Shown: one piece after another, positions 28,314 to 36,887 of the stretch | How the letters are laid out: every line of letters begins with the position of its first letter | Position numbering within the stretch: the stretch's first letter is position 1 | NCBI GenBank assembly: GCA_016932075.1 | Contig: JAFGDP010000073.1 | Coordinates: forward strand, 1-62,823 | Origin: Chitinispirillaceae bacterium | GTDB taxonomy: Bacteria; Fibrobacterota; Chitinivibrionia; Chitinivibrionales; Chitinispirillaceae | DNA: 62,823 bases | Reading direction: 5' to 3' | Translations under genes and position numbers: made by a program | The notes under the pieces: generated by a model | Database searches by the model: none | What the model was told of the DNA's origin: nothing | The model's input: the letters and a program-made list of their open reading frames with translations, nothing else

Positions 28314-28342
28314 ATTGTACCCGTGTTGCCAGTAAAATACAA
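28314..28342 (-). promoter_or_regulatory. Predicted promoter and leader of ahcY
   Basis: On the minus strand TTGTAT (28337-28342), a 17-bp spacer and TACAAT (28314-28319) form a good promoter. Transcription would start near 28307, giving a leader of about 77 nt with a repeated GAGCCTGA, a repeated CAGTG, a GTTGT/ACAAC stem and a GCCGGCAAC stretch before the AAGGAG. It does not match the SAH riboswitch consensus as I know it. Confidence 0.6.
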
Positions 28343-28379
28343 CATGCCCAACACTACCGCTTCTCACCGTCCTCGCCGC

Positions 28380-29327
28380 TCAAACCGCAGTCAGCCACCA
28401 GCGGTACAGATCATCGAGCGTCTTTTCGAGCGGAATCTCCGGACGCCAGCCGGTTTTGCGCGTCAATTTTGAATGGTCGCCGATCATCGGCGCGCCGATC
28501 GAACGAGGGGAAACCTTTGCGCTGTCCCGGACCACCTTGATTTTTTTATCGGTCTTTCTAATCAACATAGCACATACCGATTCAAGCGCAACGGCCGAAC
28601 CGCTGCATACATTGTAGATCCCGCCTTGAGATCCCCTGTCGAGTATGCTCGCGTACGCCCCGGCAACATCACGGACATCGGTAAAATCTATCGATGAAGC
28701 AATATCGCCGACCCTTAATACGGGCTCCTCATATCCCTTTTCGATCAATGCCGCCTGTTTTGCCCAGTCAGAGCAGACAAAGTTCGCGGATTGTCCCGGT
28801 CCCGTATGATTGAACGAACGGGTAAACCTGATGTCCATGCCGAATTGTTTGACGAATTGTAATCCGATGAGTTCGGCACTGTATTTCGAAAGACCGTAAA
28901 AATCGGCAGGGCTGCACGGAGTCGACTCCGTTACCGGCGCATCCCACTGATGTGCACCGTACTGTTTTGAGGAACCGACGATAAGGATCCGGCTCGAAGG
29001 ACAGGATTGTCGTACCGCATCCAAAAGCGCGGCGGTTCCCATTATGTTAACATTAAGCGCATGCCGCGGTGAAATATCGGCATCACCGGGAGCGCTGACT
29101 GCGGCGAGGTGGACGACCCATGCGGGTTTCACGGCAAGCAGCAGTTCGGCCAGAGCGCCCGTATCGAGCAGGTCTCCCTCGTAGTAGGCAATTCCCGGAA
29201 AATCACACGAGGGCCAGCGGTCAAGACCGGCCACACTCCACCCGTTGACCTGCAGGTGCTCGGCCAGGAACGCGCCGACAAATCCATGAATGCCGGTGAT
29301 AAAAACTTTAGGCAAAAACGATGTCAT
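28380..29327 (-). CDS. rmd: NAD-dependent epimerase/dehydratase, GDP-6-deoxy-4-keto-mannose reductase-like
   Basis: 315 residues, short-chain dehydrogenase fold. The Rossmann motif is ITGIHGFVGAFLA, the catalytic Tyr/Lys is YGLSKYSAEL (YxxxK), and GSSKQYGAHQW and RSFNHTGPGQSANFVCS are typical of GDP-mannose 4,6-dehydratase and Rmd-type reductases. The product would be GDP-D-rhamnose or a related deoxyhexose for surface glycans. No GDP-mannose dehydratase is seen in the window. It is preceded by a predicted promoter and followed by ahcY. Confidence 0.82.
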   Translation of the reverse strand: MTSFLPKVFITGIHGFVGAFLAEHLQVNGWSVAGLDRWPSCDFPGIAYYEGDLLDTGALAELLLAVKPAWVVHLAAVSAPGDADISPRHALNVNIMGTAALLDAVRQSCPSSRILIVGSSKQYGAHQWDAPVTESTPCSPADFYGLSKYSAELIGLQFVKQFGMDIRFTRSFNHTGPGQSANFVCSDWAKQAALIEKGYEEPVLRVGDIASSIDFTDVRDVAGAYASILDRGSQGGIYNVCSGSAVALESVCAMLIRKTDKKIKVVRDSAKVSPRSIGAPMIGDHSKLTRKTGWRPEIPLEKTLDDLYRWWLTAV

Positions 29328-29463
29328 GATGGTACACGGTACCTTTGGTGTGTTTGTTCGCAGGCCGATGTATGACCCGGTCCTGCCTGCCCCTTACCGC
29401 AAATGCGCTCCCGCTACCCATGGGCGCTCGTTCGCATCCTCGGTGTACGACCGCCATGGCCAT

Positions 29464-29492
29464 AATGTACATCTCATCGGCAATTCTGTCAA
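29464..29492 (-). promoter_or_regulatory. Predicted promoter before the rmd-like gene
   Basis: On the minus strand TTGACA (29487-29492), a 17-bp spacer and TACATT (29464-29469). It lies in the 208-bp gap between GT9 and the epimerase gene, giving a leader of about 130 nt. The -35 is consensus, but the -10 is imperfect. Confidence 0.5.
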
Positions 29493-29535
29493 GAAACACG
29501 GGAAGCGGCAATGGGGATATGGCGGGCCATGATAG

Positions 29536-30495
29536 TCATTCTGCGAAGGTACTCGTGTTGCGGATGGAAATCACCTTCAGAACATCGTCAACCATGATCC
29601 TACGCAAACACTCCTGTCCGCATGTCGCTCGTGCCGTGCCGGCCCGGTGGCAGGGGGAGCAGGCTGCGCGTTTATGCACAATGGTGACCATTCCGCCCCG
29701 GGGGCCCCATACATTCGAATCCGACGGCCCGAAAATCGCAACGGTCGGGCAATTGACAACCGCGGCCAGATGGGTGATGCCGCTGTCATTACCTATGTAA
29801 AGACGGCTCCGCATGAGCACTGCGGCAAGATGCGGCAGCGGCACGCCCTCCAGAACCAGATCATTCGCGGGAAACGCCATGGTTTGCTCTGAAGGCCCCC
29901 GCAGCCACACCGTGCCGTATCCCTTCGACCGCAGGTGTCCGGCAACGGCAACAAATCGTTCAAAGGGCCAATTTTTCTTTGCGCTGCCGCTTCCCGGATG
30001 TATGGTAATAAACGGGTCCGCGTCGGGGACAAGAACACGGGATTCGGCCATGGTTCTTTGCGAAACCCTAATCGGAGGAATTTTTGCTGCATCAGACAGT
30101 AAAGGCGCGGTAATAAACAGCGAACAGTGGTAGTCGATGACATGCATGGCGGTTCCGGGAAACGGCGGCTGTGTATAAATCCTTTTGATGCCGGAACATT
30201 GAACATTGCAGAGCAGGGGTGAATCATTGTCGCAAAAAAGGATTGCGCCGGAATAGACAGAAAGAATCGCGGCCGCATCATAAGAGTACGTGTCATGAAA
30301 CAAGGGAAGGAATCGCCGATCGCTGCTGTCGAAATATGCGCTGATCAACCCGGCTTCCCGTGCCAGAGCACCAACCGCCGGGTTCCCTAAAAGAACAAGT
30401 GGCTCCCCGCCGAAGCGCTCGTTAAAGCACTTCAGCGCCGGAAGCGTGGTGATGCAATCGCCGATCGCTCCTGCCTGGTATAGCAAAACAGCCAT
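29536..30495 (-). CDS. Glycosyltransferase family 9 (heptosyltransferase-like)
   Basis: 319 residues, GT-B fold. The N-terminal AGAIGDCITTLPAL is the family's first loop; the donor-binding half has ITIHPGSGSAKKNWPFERFVAVAG, YIGNDSGITHLAAVVNCPTVAIFGPSDSNVWGP. GT9 enzymes add heptose in lipopolysaccharide inner core, but some act on other acceptors. A Cys-rich tail (RAACSPCHRAGTARATCGQECL) is common in this family. It follows ykgJ by 15 bp and belongs to the minus-strand glycan cluster. Confidence 0.9.
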   Translation of the reverse strand: MAVLLYQAGAIGDCITTLPALKCFNERFGGEPLVLLGNPAVGALAREAGLISAYFDSSDRRFLPLFHDTYSYDAAAILSVYSGAILFCDNDSPLLCNVQCSGIKRIYTQPPFPGTAMHVIDYHCSLFITAPLLSDAAKIPPIRVSQRTMAESRVLVPDADPFITIHPGSGSAKKNWPFERFVAVAGHLRSKGYGTVWLRGPSEQTMAFPANDLVLEGVPLPHLAAVLMRSRLYIGNDSGITHLAAVVNCPTVAIFGPSDSNVWGPRGGMVTIVHKRAACSPCHRAGTARATCGQECLRRIMVDDVLKVISIRNTSTFAE

Positions 30496-30510
30496 ACGTC
30501 CACCGTGCCG

Positions 30511-31092
30511 TTACCGGCAACCGAAAAAAGAAACCCCACTGTTCCCTGATGCCAGGTCTGCAAGGGACACGCGCTCCGCAGCCTTGGTCGCATCACCCAG
30601 AAGCATGCAGAATACAGTATTCAGCTTCGCAAGGTTTTCTGTTGTTTTCTCAATGTCAAGAACCGGGAGACGGTCCTTTATGCGATGATCAACACCGGTG
30701 AAATTCATGGCACAGCTTGACAGAACGGTCCCCCGAGACGACACCGCCCCCAAAAGCAAACCATGGGTACGGCAGATGATAGGACGTACGCTATACACGC
30801 GGCATTTGCCGTTGCAAAGGAACGGGCACGCATCCTCCGCCATGACCTTTACTGTTTGTTTATATGACGAGCGTACCTGCAGCGGTATCCGCCGGTAAAA
30901 TCGTGCGATGACGATCGCCTCCAGGTAATTTACCGAAGACAAATTGCAGCATGAGCAACATCCCTCCCTGCAGGCGATCTCTTTGGGAAACCGCTTGACA
31001 GCCTCGGCCCAGAACGCGTCGCACCATCGAACGAGCTCCTGATAACGGGCAAGGACGCCGGCTCTGGAAGCCATACCACAACACCCCGTCAA
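30511..31092 (-). CDS. YkgJ-family Cys-cluster protein
   Basis: 193 residues. The Cys-cluster motif CREGCCSCCN (about residues 42-51), followed by EDACPFLCNGKCRVYSVRPIICRTHGLLLG, matches the YkgJ family, whose members probably bind an Fe or Zn cluster of uncertain role. The stop of the upstream toroid gene overlaps this ATG (ATGA). A second ATG six codons in is an alternative. Some family members act in modification or redox; no assignment is made. Confidence 0.88.
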   Translation of the reverse strand: MTGCCGMASRAGVLARYQELVRWCDAFWAEAVKRFPKEIACREGCCSCCNLSSVNYLEAIVIARFYRRIPLQVRSSYKQTVKVMAEDACPFLCNGKCRVYSVRPIICRTHGLLLGAVSSRGTVLSSCAMNFTGVDHRIKDRLPVLDIEKTTENLAKLNTVFCMLLGDATKAAERVSLADLASGNSGVSFFGCR

Positions 31093-33125
31093 TCAAGCCC
31101 GGCGGTTATTTTACCGTCCATAACGACCAGGCCCCTAAAAAACTCCCCTGCCGTACCCGATGTCTTGAACGATCGGGGCCCTTTGCCGATCCCAACAAAA
31201 AAGCCAAGTCGGTACACCACGGTCCCCGCGGCTGCGTCCTGGGCCTCAACGTGGACCGCAAGCGTGTCGAGCCGGCAGTTTTTCCACAGGCCGGGAGCAT
31301 TGCGCCCGTTGCCCGGGAGGTAGTGCAGCCCTTTGGACCGGCCCCAGATGAATTGAAACACCATGCGGGTCCCTATGCCGGCCCAGTAGGAAGGGCACTG
31401 TACTTCGCGGGAGCGCCGCTGGGCTGTGCTGAATGTCTCGTGCAGCGAGCCGCTGAACAGGTCAATGGCGCCACCGGTCCAGTGATCGTTGACCAGATAG
31501 AGCGGGGAAAGATACTGTTCGTAAAACACACATTGCGTATCGGCGACGATTTCGTCAAAAACGGCGAGGCCCTCGTCCCCCCACGCCAGCACACGGACAT
31601 CGCGGTGAAGGAGCAACCGGTTCATATCATCATAATAACGGATACGACCAAAGGTGTTGAATCCGTCACGGATAATGCGATCATGATGAAACGCCACGTC
31701 CCAGGAACAGAGCTGGGGATTTGTCTGCGGAATCCCAAGAAGGCCGGCCTTGACCGGCGCCAGGAGTTCCGGCTGCGAATGCACGCAGAAACCGATAAGG
31801 GGGTGCCCCCCCAGCGCTTTCCAGGCCATGCTGCGTGTGGTCCTGATGTTTCGTCGGTAGCACACCTCGACGTAGGGATAGACATGCCTTGTGTCAACAC
31901 CCGTCTCGGTCTGAACGGTCGCAAGGCGCGGATGGTCGCCGGAAAAAGGCAGCGCCGCAAGAAGCGCCAGCTCACAACCGACCGAGCTCTGAAACAGAAG
32001 CTCCCACCCGTCATACTGCTGCGGCATGCCCAGCACCCAGGGCCCCTGATCGTCTCCGCACCCGTCAAGAACCGTATCCATCCAGGATAAAAGGCGCGCC
32101 GTAAGCATGCGCGCGCGGGCGTTGTTGTTCCACAGTCCCCACGCGAACGCCAAGGGACGCGGAATGAATAAGGGATAGTCATGGCTTCCCGGCGCGTACA
32201 CCATGCCGTTCGGCAGGCCGAATCGCAGCAGAAGGTCGAACGTCCGCTGGTGGTTCCTCCGCAGAAGATAGTCCGGCGGCGGGATCCCCCTCAGCGAAAA
32301 GGCGGCCATGGCCAGCACCATCCACGAACCATAGGCCATCACTTCAGGATTGAAAAAACCATGGTTTTCAGCGGTCATGTCGGGAAAAAGGTTCTGCGTT
32401 GTCACGGCCCGCGAAAACGAGCTTTCCAGAAACCGGCCGTGATCGGTGCGGTCATGGATCGTTGACGCGCAATTGATCGACCACCGGGCGAGTGTGCGCT
32501 CCCACGCTCCGGCATGCGGATGGTCATGCCAGAGATTGAATGCCCAGGCCAGTACCATCGCGTCTTGAGCATTCTCCTCGAGTTTGGTGTCGATCGCACA
32601 CCCGGTCGGCGGCTCCAGATCGATGAATCGATCAGCCTCAAATGCAAGCACGTTCCGGACCGCGGCACGATCCTCTTCGTCAAGCACATCCCCGCAGAAC
32701 AGCGACGCCACACCCAGAAGCGTTGCCCATAACGACGAGCGCCAGTTTTCTCCCCACCGGCCGCGCCCAAGAAACGTCGGAATATCCATGCTGCCGGTAA
32801 GGTGCGTGGCACACGCCCAGCGGACCCCCTTACGGACCTTTTCTTCAAGCTCTTGACGCGACAAAACCTCTTGCAGCAATTCTGTTTTATCAAGATAAAA
32901 AAAACTGCCGAGAATACACAGTACGGCGCAATGCGGACGGACGACATATTCGATCACCGGAGACGAAGAACCGACCTGGCGCATGTTAAAACTCTGCGGG
33001 TCGATTGATCCGAACAGGCCGGTCGTTCCGTCGAATTCACGCCACGCATTAAGGTAATAGGGCAGGCTCCTGGACAGAAGGCGTAAAATTTTCAGCGGTT
33101 CAATAATTTCGGTGAAATTGAGCAT
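31089..33125 (-). CDS. Predicted alpha/alpha-toroid protein, heparinase II/III-like
   Basis: 678 residues from the ATG at 33125, which overlaps the upstream stop (TGATG); the longer frame to 33293 would replace the upstream gene. Helical repeats rich in Trp, Gly and Asn (GRWGENWRSSLWATLLG, TAENHGFFNPEVMAYGSWMVLAM, WGLWNNNARARML) resemble the helical toroid of heparinase II/III-type lyases and unsaturated glucuronyl hydrolases. The C-terminal half is beta-rich, as in those lyases. There is no signal peptide, so it may act in the cytoplasm or on a glycan intermediate. Activity is not assigned. Confidence 0.7.
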   Translation of the reverse strand: MLNFTEIIEPLKILRLLSRSLPYYLNAWREFDGTTGLFGSIDPQSFNMRQVGSSSPVIEYVVRPHCAVLCILGSFFYLDKTELLQEVLSRQELEEKVRKGVRWACATHLTGSMDIPTFLGRGRWGENWRSSLWATLLGVASLFCGDVLDEEDRAAVRNVLAFEADRFIDLEPPTGCAIDTKLEENAQDAMVLAWAFNLWHDHPHAGAWERTLARWSINCASTIHDRTDHGRFLESSFSRAVTTQNLFPDMTAENHGFFNPEVMAYGSWMVLAMAAFSLRGIPPPDYLLRRNHQRTFDLLLRFGLPNGMVYAPGSHDYPLFIPRPLAFAWGLWNNNARARMLTARLLSWMDTVLDGCGDDQGPWVLGMPQQYDGWELLFQSSVGCELALLAALPFSGDHPRLATVQTETGVDTRHVYPYVEVCYRRNIRTTRSMAWKALGGHPLIGFCVHSQPELLAPVKAGLLGIPQTNPQLCSWDVAFHHDRIIRDGFNTFGRIRYYDDMNRLLLHRDVRVLAWGDEGLAVFDEIVADTQCVFYEQYLSPLYLVNDHWTGGAIDLFSGSLHETFSTAQRRSREVQCPSYWAGIGTRMVFQFIWGRSKGLHYLPGNGRNAPGLWKNCRLDTLAVHVEAQDAAAGTVVYRLGFFVGIGKGPRSFKTSGTAGEFFRGLVVMDGKITAGLD

Positions 33126-33367
33126 CAACGGGACCCGCGTAAGGGAGTGCTGCGTTCCATCGAATACACAATTATGGCGTTTTCCCCTGCCGCTTCCCTG
33201 CATTTCCGTGCAAATTCCCGGGCCGTGTTCGAGTCGTACAGCACCACAAAAGAATCTCCGTAAAAGCGTGGGACACGGTCTCCCTTGAGCCATGCCTCAT
33301 GCATTGATGCAATACTGCGCAAAAAACCAGGGATCTCACCGGAATAGCCAATGCCGATATATGCCAT
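33125..33367 (-). CDS. Small unknown protein coupled to the toroid gene
   Basis: 80 residues (start MAYIGIGYSGEIPGF, end RSTPLRGSR). The stop overlaps the toroid start as TGATG, and the frame is on the same strand, so a real translated unit is likely. The sequence contains alternating beta/alpha character (FVVLYDSNTAREFARKC, NAIIVYSMER). No family is recognised. It may be a partner or chaperone of the toroid protein. The nearest purine-rich AGGAAA is rather far (about 15 bases). Confidence 0.6.
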   Translation of the reverse strand: MAYIGIGYSGEIPGFLRSIASMHEAWLKGDRVPRFYGDSFVVLYDSNTAREFARKCREAAGENAIIVYSMERSTPLRGSR

Positions 33368-33513
33368 GGGAACGAACCGTTTCCTTTTTTAATATCGTTG
33401 TTGATAGGTGCTCTCCTAAAATTAATATATCGGTCAATCGATTAAAAGCCGGGGAAAAAGCATTTGAAGAAAGAGGGTTTTTTCCGCCGGGAGATGTACC
33501 ATGCGGATATTTT

Positions 33514-34131
33514 TTACCGGTTGCGCCGCGAGCGCTGGTGGCTTGTAGGTGCCTTGCGCACAAACGCCTCTTCTTCAAAGGCATGCACCGTGCCGAACAC
33601 CTGCACTTTCTGTTCAAGTCCGTACTGCATGATTGCCGGTTCAATCGGTGCCGGCGGATCCAAAAGCGCCACAAAACGCTCTCGCGCTTTGAGCGCCAAA
33701 CAGAAGTCAAGCAATTGGTGAGCAGCCCATTCATCAAGCGCTGTCACGTCTGACATGCGAATGGCGATTGCCTTCCACGCCGAGGTCTGCGCTTTATGCA
33801 GCTCCGCTTCAAGTATCGACCCCTGTTCCCTGGTACAGTGCCCGACAAGCTGGAGTATTGCATATCTGGTTTTTGCCAAAAAATAAACATCAAGAAAACT
33901 TGTCTGGCCGGCACGTTTTTTCTTTTCACTTTTACAGCCAGTCGCCTCTGCAGCACCTTCAAGATCGTGCTTTTTCAGGCGTGCGAGCACGTTCAGCACG
34001 GTCCTGAGAGGCAAATTGAGGGCCGCAGCAATAAGGCGCGGATCAGTATCGCGCTTCATGAGGCGATACACACGGTGGTACATGTCTTCAGATACGGTAT
34101 GCTGGAAATGCTTCATGCGAGAAGGTTTCAA
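33514..34131 (-). CDS. HTH-STAS fusion, anti-sigma-factor-antagonist-like
   Basis: 205 residues. Residues about 15-55 form a helix-turn-helix (RLIAAALNLPLRTVLNVLARLKK). Residues about 75-185 are a STAS domain (LDVYFLAKTRYAILQLVGHC...SILEAELHKAQTSAWKAIAIRMSDVTALDEWAAHQLLDFCLAL). The usual phosphorylated Ser in DSSG is replaced by DEWA, so classical partner-switch phosphorylation looks lost. Binding to the GHKL-output regulator at 5.7 kb is possible but not shown. The second ATG at 34116 is an alternative start. Confidence 0.72.
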   Translation of the reverse strand: MKPSRMKHFQHTVSEDMYHRVYRLMKRDTDPRLIAAALNLPLRTVLNVLARLKKHDLEGAAEATGCKSEKKKRAGQTSFLDVYFLAKTRYAILQLVGHCTREQGSILEAELHKAQTSAWKAIAIRMSDVTALDEWAAHQLLDFCLALKARERFVALLDPPAPIEPAIMQYGLEQKVQVFGTVHAFEEEAFVRKAPTSHQRSRRNR

Positions 34132-34224
34132 CGAAAAACTTTTTCGAACCTTGAATCCGGCCCATCCGTACTGCTATTATATCATAACCATTTGATTTCT
34201 GTCAAATTTTGCACGACGGGCTTC

Positions 34225-34252
34225 TTGTGCCGGTCATCTTTCCGGATATATT
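34225..34252 (+). promoter_or_regulatory. Predicted tRNA-Ala promoter
   Basis: TTGTGC (34225-34230), a 16-bp spacer and TATATT (34247-34252), about 25 bp upstream of the tRNA 5' end. An alternative -35, TTGCAC (34209), is too far for this -10. Confidence 0.5.
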
Positions 34253-34276
34253 TTACACTGTTGCTGAAAACTGCAC

Positions 34277-34349
34277 GGGGCTGTAGCTCAGCTGGGAGAG
34301 CGCGACGTTCGCAATGTCGAGGCCAGGGGTTCGATCCCCCTCAGCTCCA
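34277..34349 (+). tRNA. tRNA-Ala(CGC)
   Basis: 73 nt. The acceptor stem GGGGCTG pairs with CAGCTCC with one G-U, the D-arm is GCTCAGCTGGGAGAGC, the anticodon loop TTCGCAA gives anticodon CGC between CGACG and TGTCG, and the T-arm has GGTTCGATCC. The 3' CCA is not encoded. The discriminator is A, as expected for Ala. The downstream secreted-protein gene begins about 190 bp later. Confidence 0.96.
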
Positions 34350-34536
34350 TTTTTACCGGCGCATCTCTTGTACATTCAAAGAGTATAGACAAGGGAGAAA
34401 AAGCGCCTTTTTGTTTTTTTCTATTAAGAGCAAAACGCAAGAAATGCGGCCGTTTCGCGGAGAGGACAATATTTATCGTACCCCTTTCGAATTCTTATTA
34501 AAACAAGACGATGAATCCAGTCGGGATGACAAGGTT

Positions 34537-36801
34537 ATGTTGAAAAAAAACAGCAGGTTAGCCGGCATGCTCTGTCTGTTTTTGTCCCTCTCCTCGCTTG
34601 CGTTTGAGCGCTATGCAAATTATACCTCTGCACTTACTGTCAATGATTTTGCCTTTGACAAAGATACGGTATGGATTGCCACATCAGGGGGGCTTTTCAG
34701 ATATCTTCCAGGATCTGGATCCGGAACCCTGTTTTCAAACCCCTCCTTTTTTCCAGACCCTTGTCTTACCAGTGTCGTCAGTGACGCCAGGGGAAACCTC
34801 TGGGTCGGCTCTCAGCAAGGGTATCTGACCCTGCGACCGAAAAAGGGCAGGATGAAGGTTTTCGCCACCTATGCGACATCAGAATGGAAAATCACGGATC
34901 TTGCCGAATACGGAAAATTCATCATTGTCGGGTCTGATAAAGGATGCAGCGTTTTCGACACGGAAAAGTCTGTCGGAATAAAAAACGCCACCTCCCTGGG
35001 AAGCATTTTCCTCAGTCCGCAGGTTAATACGATAGCGATTTTTCCCGACACTGACCACAACGACACCCTCTTGCTCATCGGGTGCGAGACCGGCTTTGCG
35101 CAGCTGTCGCTTACTAATAACAATCTTGAAAAGGCGAATTTTTATGATCCAGGCATCTGGACCGTCGACACCTCATCTCACATGCAGGTACGGGCCTTTG
35201 CCTTGGGATCCGGCACTTTTGCACCGCTCAATTCTCCGGGAATCATGGTTAATGGAACTACGGTTCATGCCGAATCCGACTCGCTGAAGGGATCGCTTTT
35301 TATTAACAACACAAAGGTGGCGGATTTTCCAAGCGTGGTAACAGCAATCGCAGGCCGGAGAAGCAGTGAAGTATATATCGGCACAATGAATGACTGCTTT
35401 TTTTTCTGGAACGGACAAAATGCCGTAAACGTGCAGGTGGGTGGGCCCGCATTCAGATCGGCTACCCGCGTTTATGCTGACCGGCAGGGATCGATCTGGG
35501 TGTCCCCTAAAATCATTCCGTCAATTGCCCAGGCAAAACAGGGTTTCAGCGTATTCAAAAACGGCGGCTGGCACCTGTATGCTTCGCAGCAGTATCCGCA
35601 GATGGGTGCGGTATTAAGCGAAGGGGCAATCTATGGCGCCGTAGAAGACCAATTCGGCAGAATGTGGTTCGGCACCTGGGGTGGTCAGGTAAAACGGTTC
35701 ACGAAAGACAATAATTCCTGGCACAAATACTGTGTTGGGGCGCAGGATTTCGGCATGGGGCAGTTTTTTCAATCGGTTACCTGTCACCCTCCTGACTGGG
35801 CAAAAATCGATGCTATTGCACTTGACTCCACCGGGTTCCTCTGGTTTGGCATGTTCTGGAGCTTCCCTGGAAGCATTCTATGCCATGATCCGCGGTACGA
35901 ACCCAATCCAAATGGCGCCGACGCCTCAGTACGGCATTATCGCTACTTTTTCGACAAAGCCTCAAGCCCTTACTACTCTGAAAACATCGGCTGTATCTGC
36001 GTTGACGCGGGGAATACTATTATTGTCGGAGACGGCGAGGTCCCCGGCAATGGAAGAATTCTCGTGCTCCGCCACAATGGCAATCCGCTAAGTGACGGCA
36101 TCCAAGTAATCGACGACTTCAATGATCAGCGAGGCGTCATCTATGATCTTGCTGCCACGCAAGATACGCTGACCTATATCGCAACGTCAACCGGCTTTTT
36201 CACCTATGACCCTCAAAAAAATGAAATAATCAAGGGCCTGTGTGTCCGCACCAAGTCGGGCAATTCCGGCAGTCTTACCATTGTCGATACCGCGCTCCGC
36301 AATATCAAGTCTGTTGAGATCGAAGACGAACGTTTTGTCTGGCTGGGCACCAAGGCGAACGGTCTTATCAGATACGATCTAACCAACAACACCTCCACGG
36401 TCATTGACCAGTCTTCCGGACTGCTTTCCGATCATATCCAGGATATCACCATTGACCGAACATCCGGACGCCTCTGGATCGCGACTGACCGTGGTGTTTC
36501 ACGCTATACGCTCGGATATTCGGTCGGCAAAAAAAATACCGGTATTGCCTCGGTCTATCCTAATCCCTACTCAAAAAGACGCCACCTGGAAATCGTTTTT
36601 GAAAAGCTGCCGCCTAAAAGCACGGTGCGGGTGTACGCGGTGGGCGGAACGCTGATTACCGCCCTTTCTCCTGTGGAGAACGGCACTGGCGGATCAGCAT
36701 GCGTATGGAAACCATCGGGGAGTATTGTACCGGGAATTTATATGTATACGATCCGATCGGGTGGTTCCTCTGCCCAGGGAAAGCTCATTATTACGCCCTG
36801 A
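34537..36801 (+). CDS. Secreted beta-propeller protein with C-terminal T9SS-type sorting domain
   Basis: 754 residues from ATG 34537; the frame extends upstream through the tRNA, which is not credible. The N-terminus (KKNSRLAGMLCLFLSLSSLAF) is a signal peptide. Many short strands with WxxT/W-type motifs (LWVGSQQGYL, MWFGTWGGQVKRF, LWIATDRGVSRY) form a two-component-regulator-like beta-propeller. The C-terminus starting SVYPNPYSK and ending GIYMYTIRSGG...GKLIITP matches a type IX secretion C-terminal domain. It is probably surface-attached. The last part overlaps the next gene's unused upstream frame only. Confidence 0.82.
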   Translation: MLKKNSRLAGMLCLFLSLSSLAFERYANYTSALTVNDFAFDKDTVWIATSGGLFRYLPGSGSGTLFSNPSFFPDPCLTSVVSDARGNLWVGSQQGYLTLRPKKGRMKVFATYATSEWKITDLAEYGKFIIVGSDKGCSVFDTEKSVGIKNATSLGSIFLSPQVNTIAIFPDTDHNDTLLLIGCETGFAQLSLTNNNLEKANFYDPGIWTVDTSSHMQVRAFALGSGTFAPLNSPGIMVNGTTVHAESDSLKGSLFINNTKVADFPSVVTAIAGRRSSEVYIGTMNDCFFFWNGQNAVNVQVGGPAFRSATRVYADRQGSIWVSPKIIPSIAQAKQGFSVFKNGGWHLYASQQYPQMGAVLSEGAIYGAVEDQFGRMWFGTWGGQVKRFTKDNNSWHKYCVGAQDFGMGQFFQSVTCHPPDWAKIDAIALDSTGFLWFGMFWSFPGSILCHDPRYEPNPNGADASVRHYRYFFDKASSPYYSENIGCICVDAGNTIIVGDGEVPGNGRILVLRHNGNPLSDGIQVIDDFNDQRGVIYDLAATQDTLTYIATSTGFFTYDPQKNEIIKGLCVRTKSGNSGSLTIVDTALRNIKSVEIEDERFVWLGTKANGLIRYDLTNNTSTVIDQSSGLLSDHIQDITIDRTSGRLWIATDRGVSRYTLGYSVGKKNTGIASVYPNPYSKRRHLEIVFEKLPPKSTVRVYAVGGTLITALSPVENGTGGSACVWKPSGSIVPGIYMYTIRSGGSSAQGKLIITP

Positions 36802-36887
36802 TGCCATCTCACGCTGCGCCGCTTGATACGGTTGCAGAGGAGAAGAGTACACGTGCGCCCCGCGATCATCACTTCTGGAGGCATATC

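Noticed and set aside
29308..29511. Minus-strand ORF of 67 codons between GT9 and the rmd-like gene
   Set aside because: TTG start with no ribosome site, overlap with the rmd start, and the region is better explained by a promoter.
33796..34536. Upstream extension of the propeller gene's reading frame
   Set aside because: It runs across the tRNA-Ala and antisense to the HTH-STAS gene; the propeller protein's signal peptide and ATG at 34537 mark the real start.
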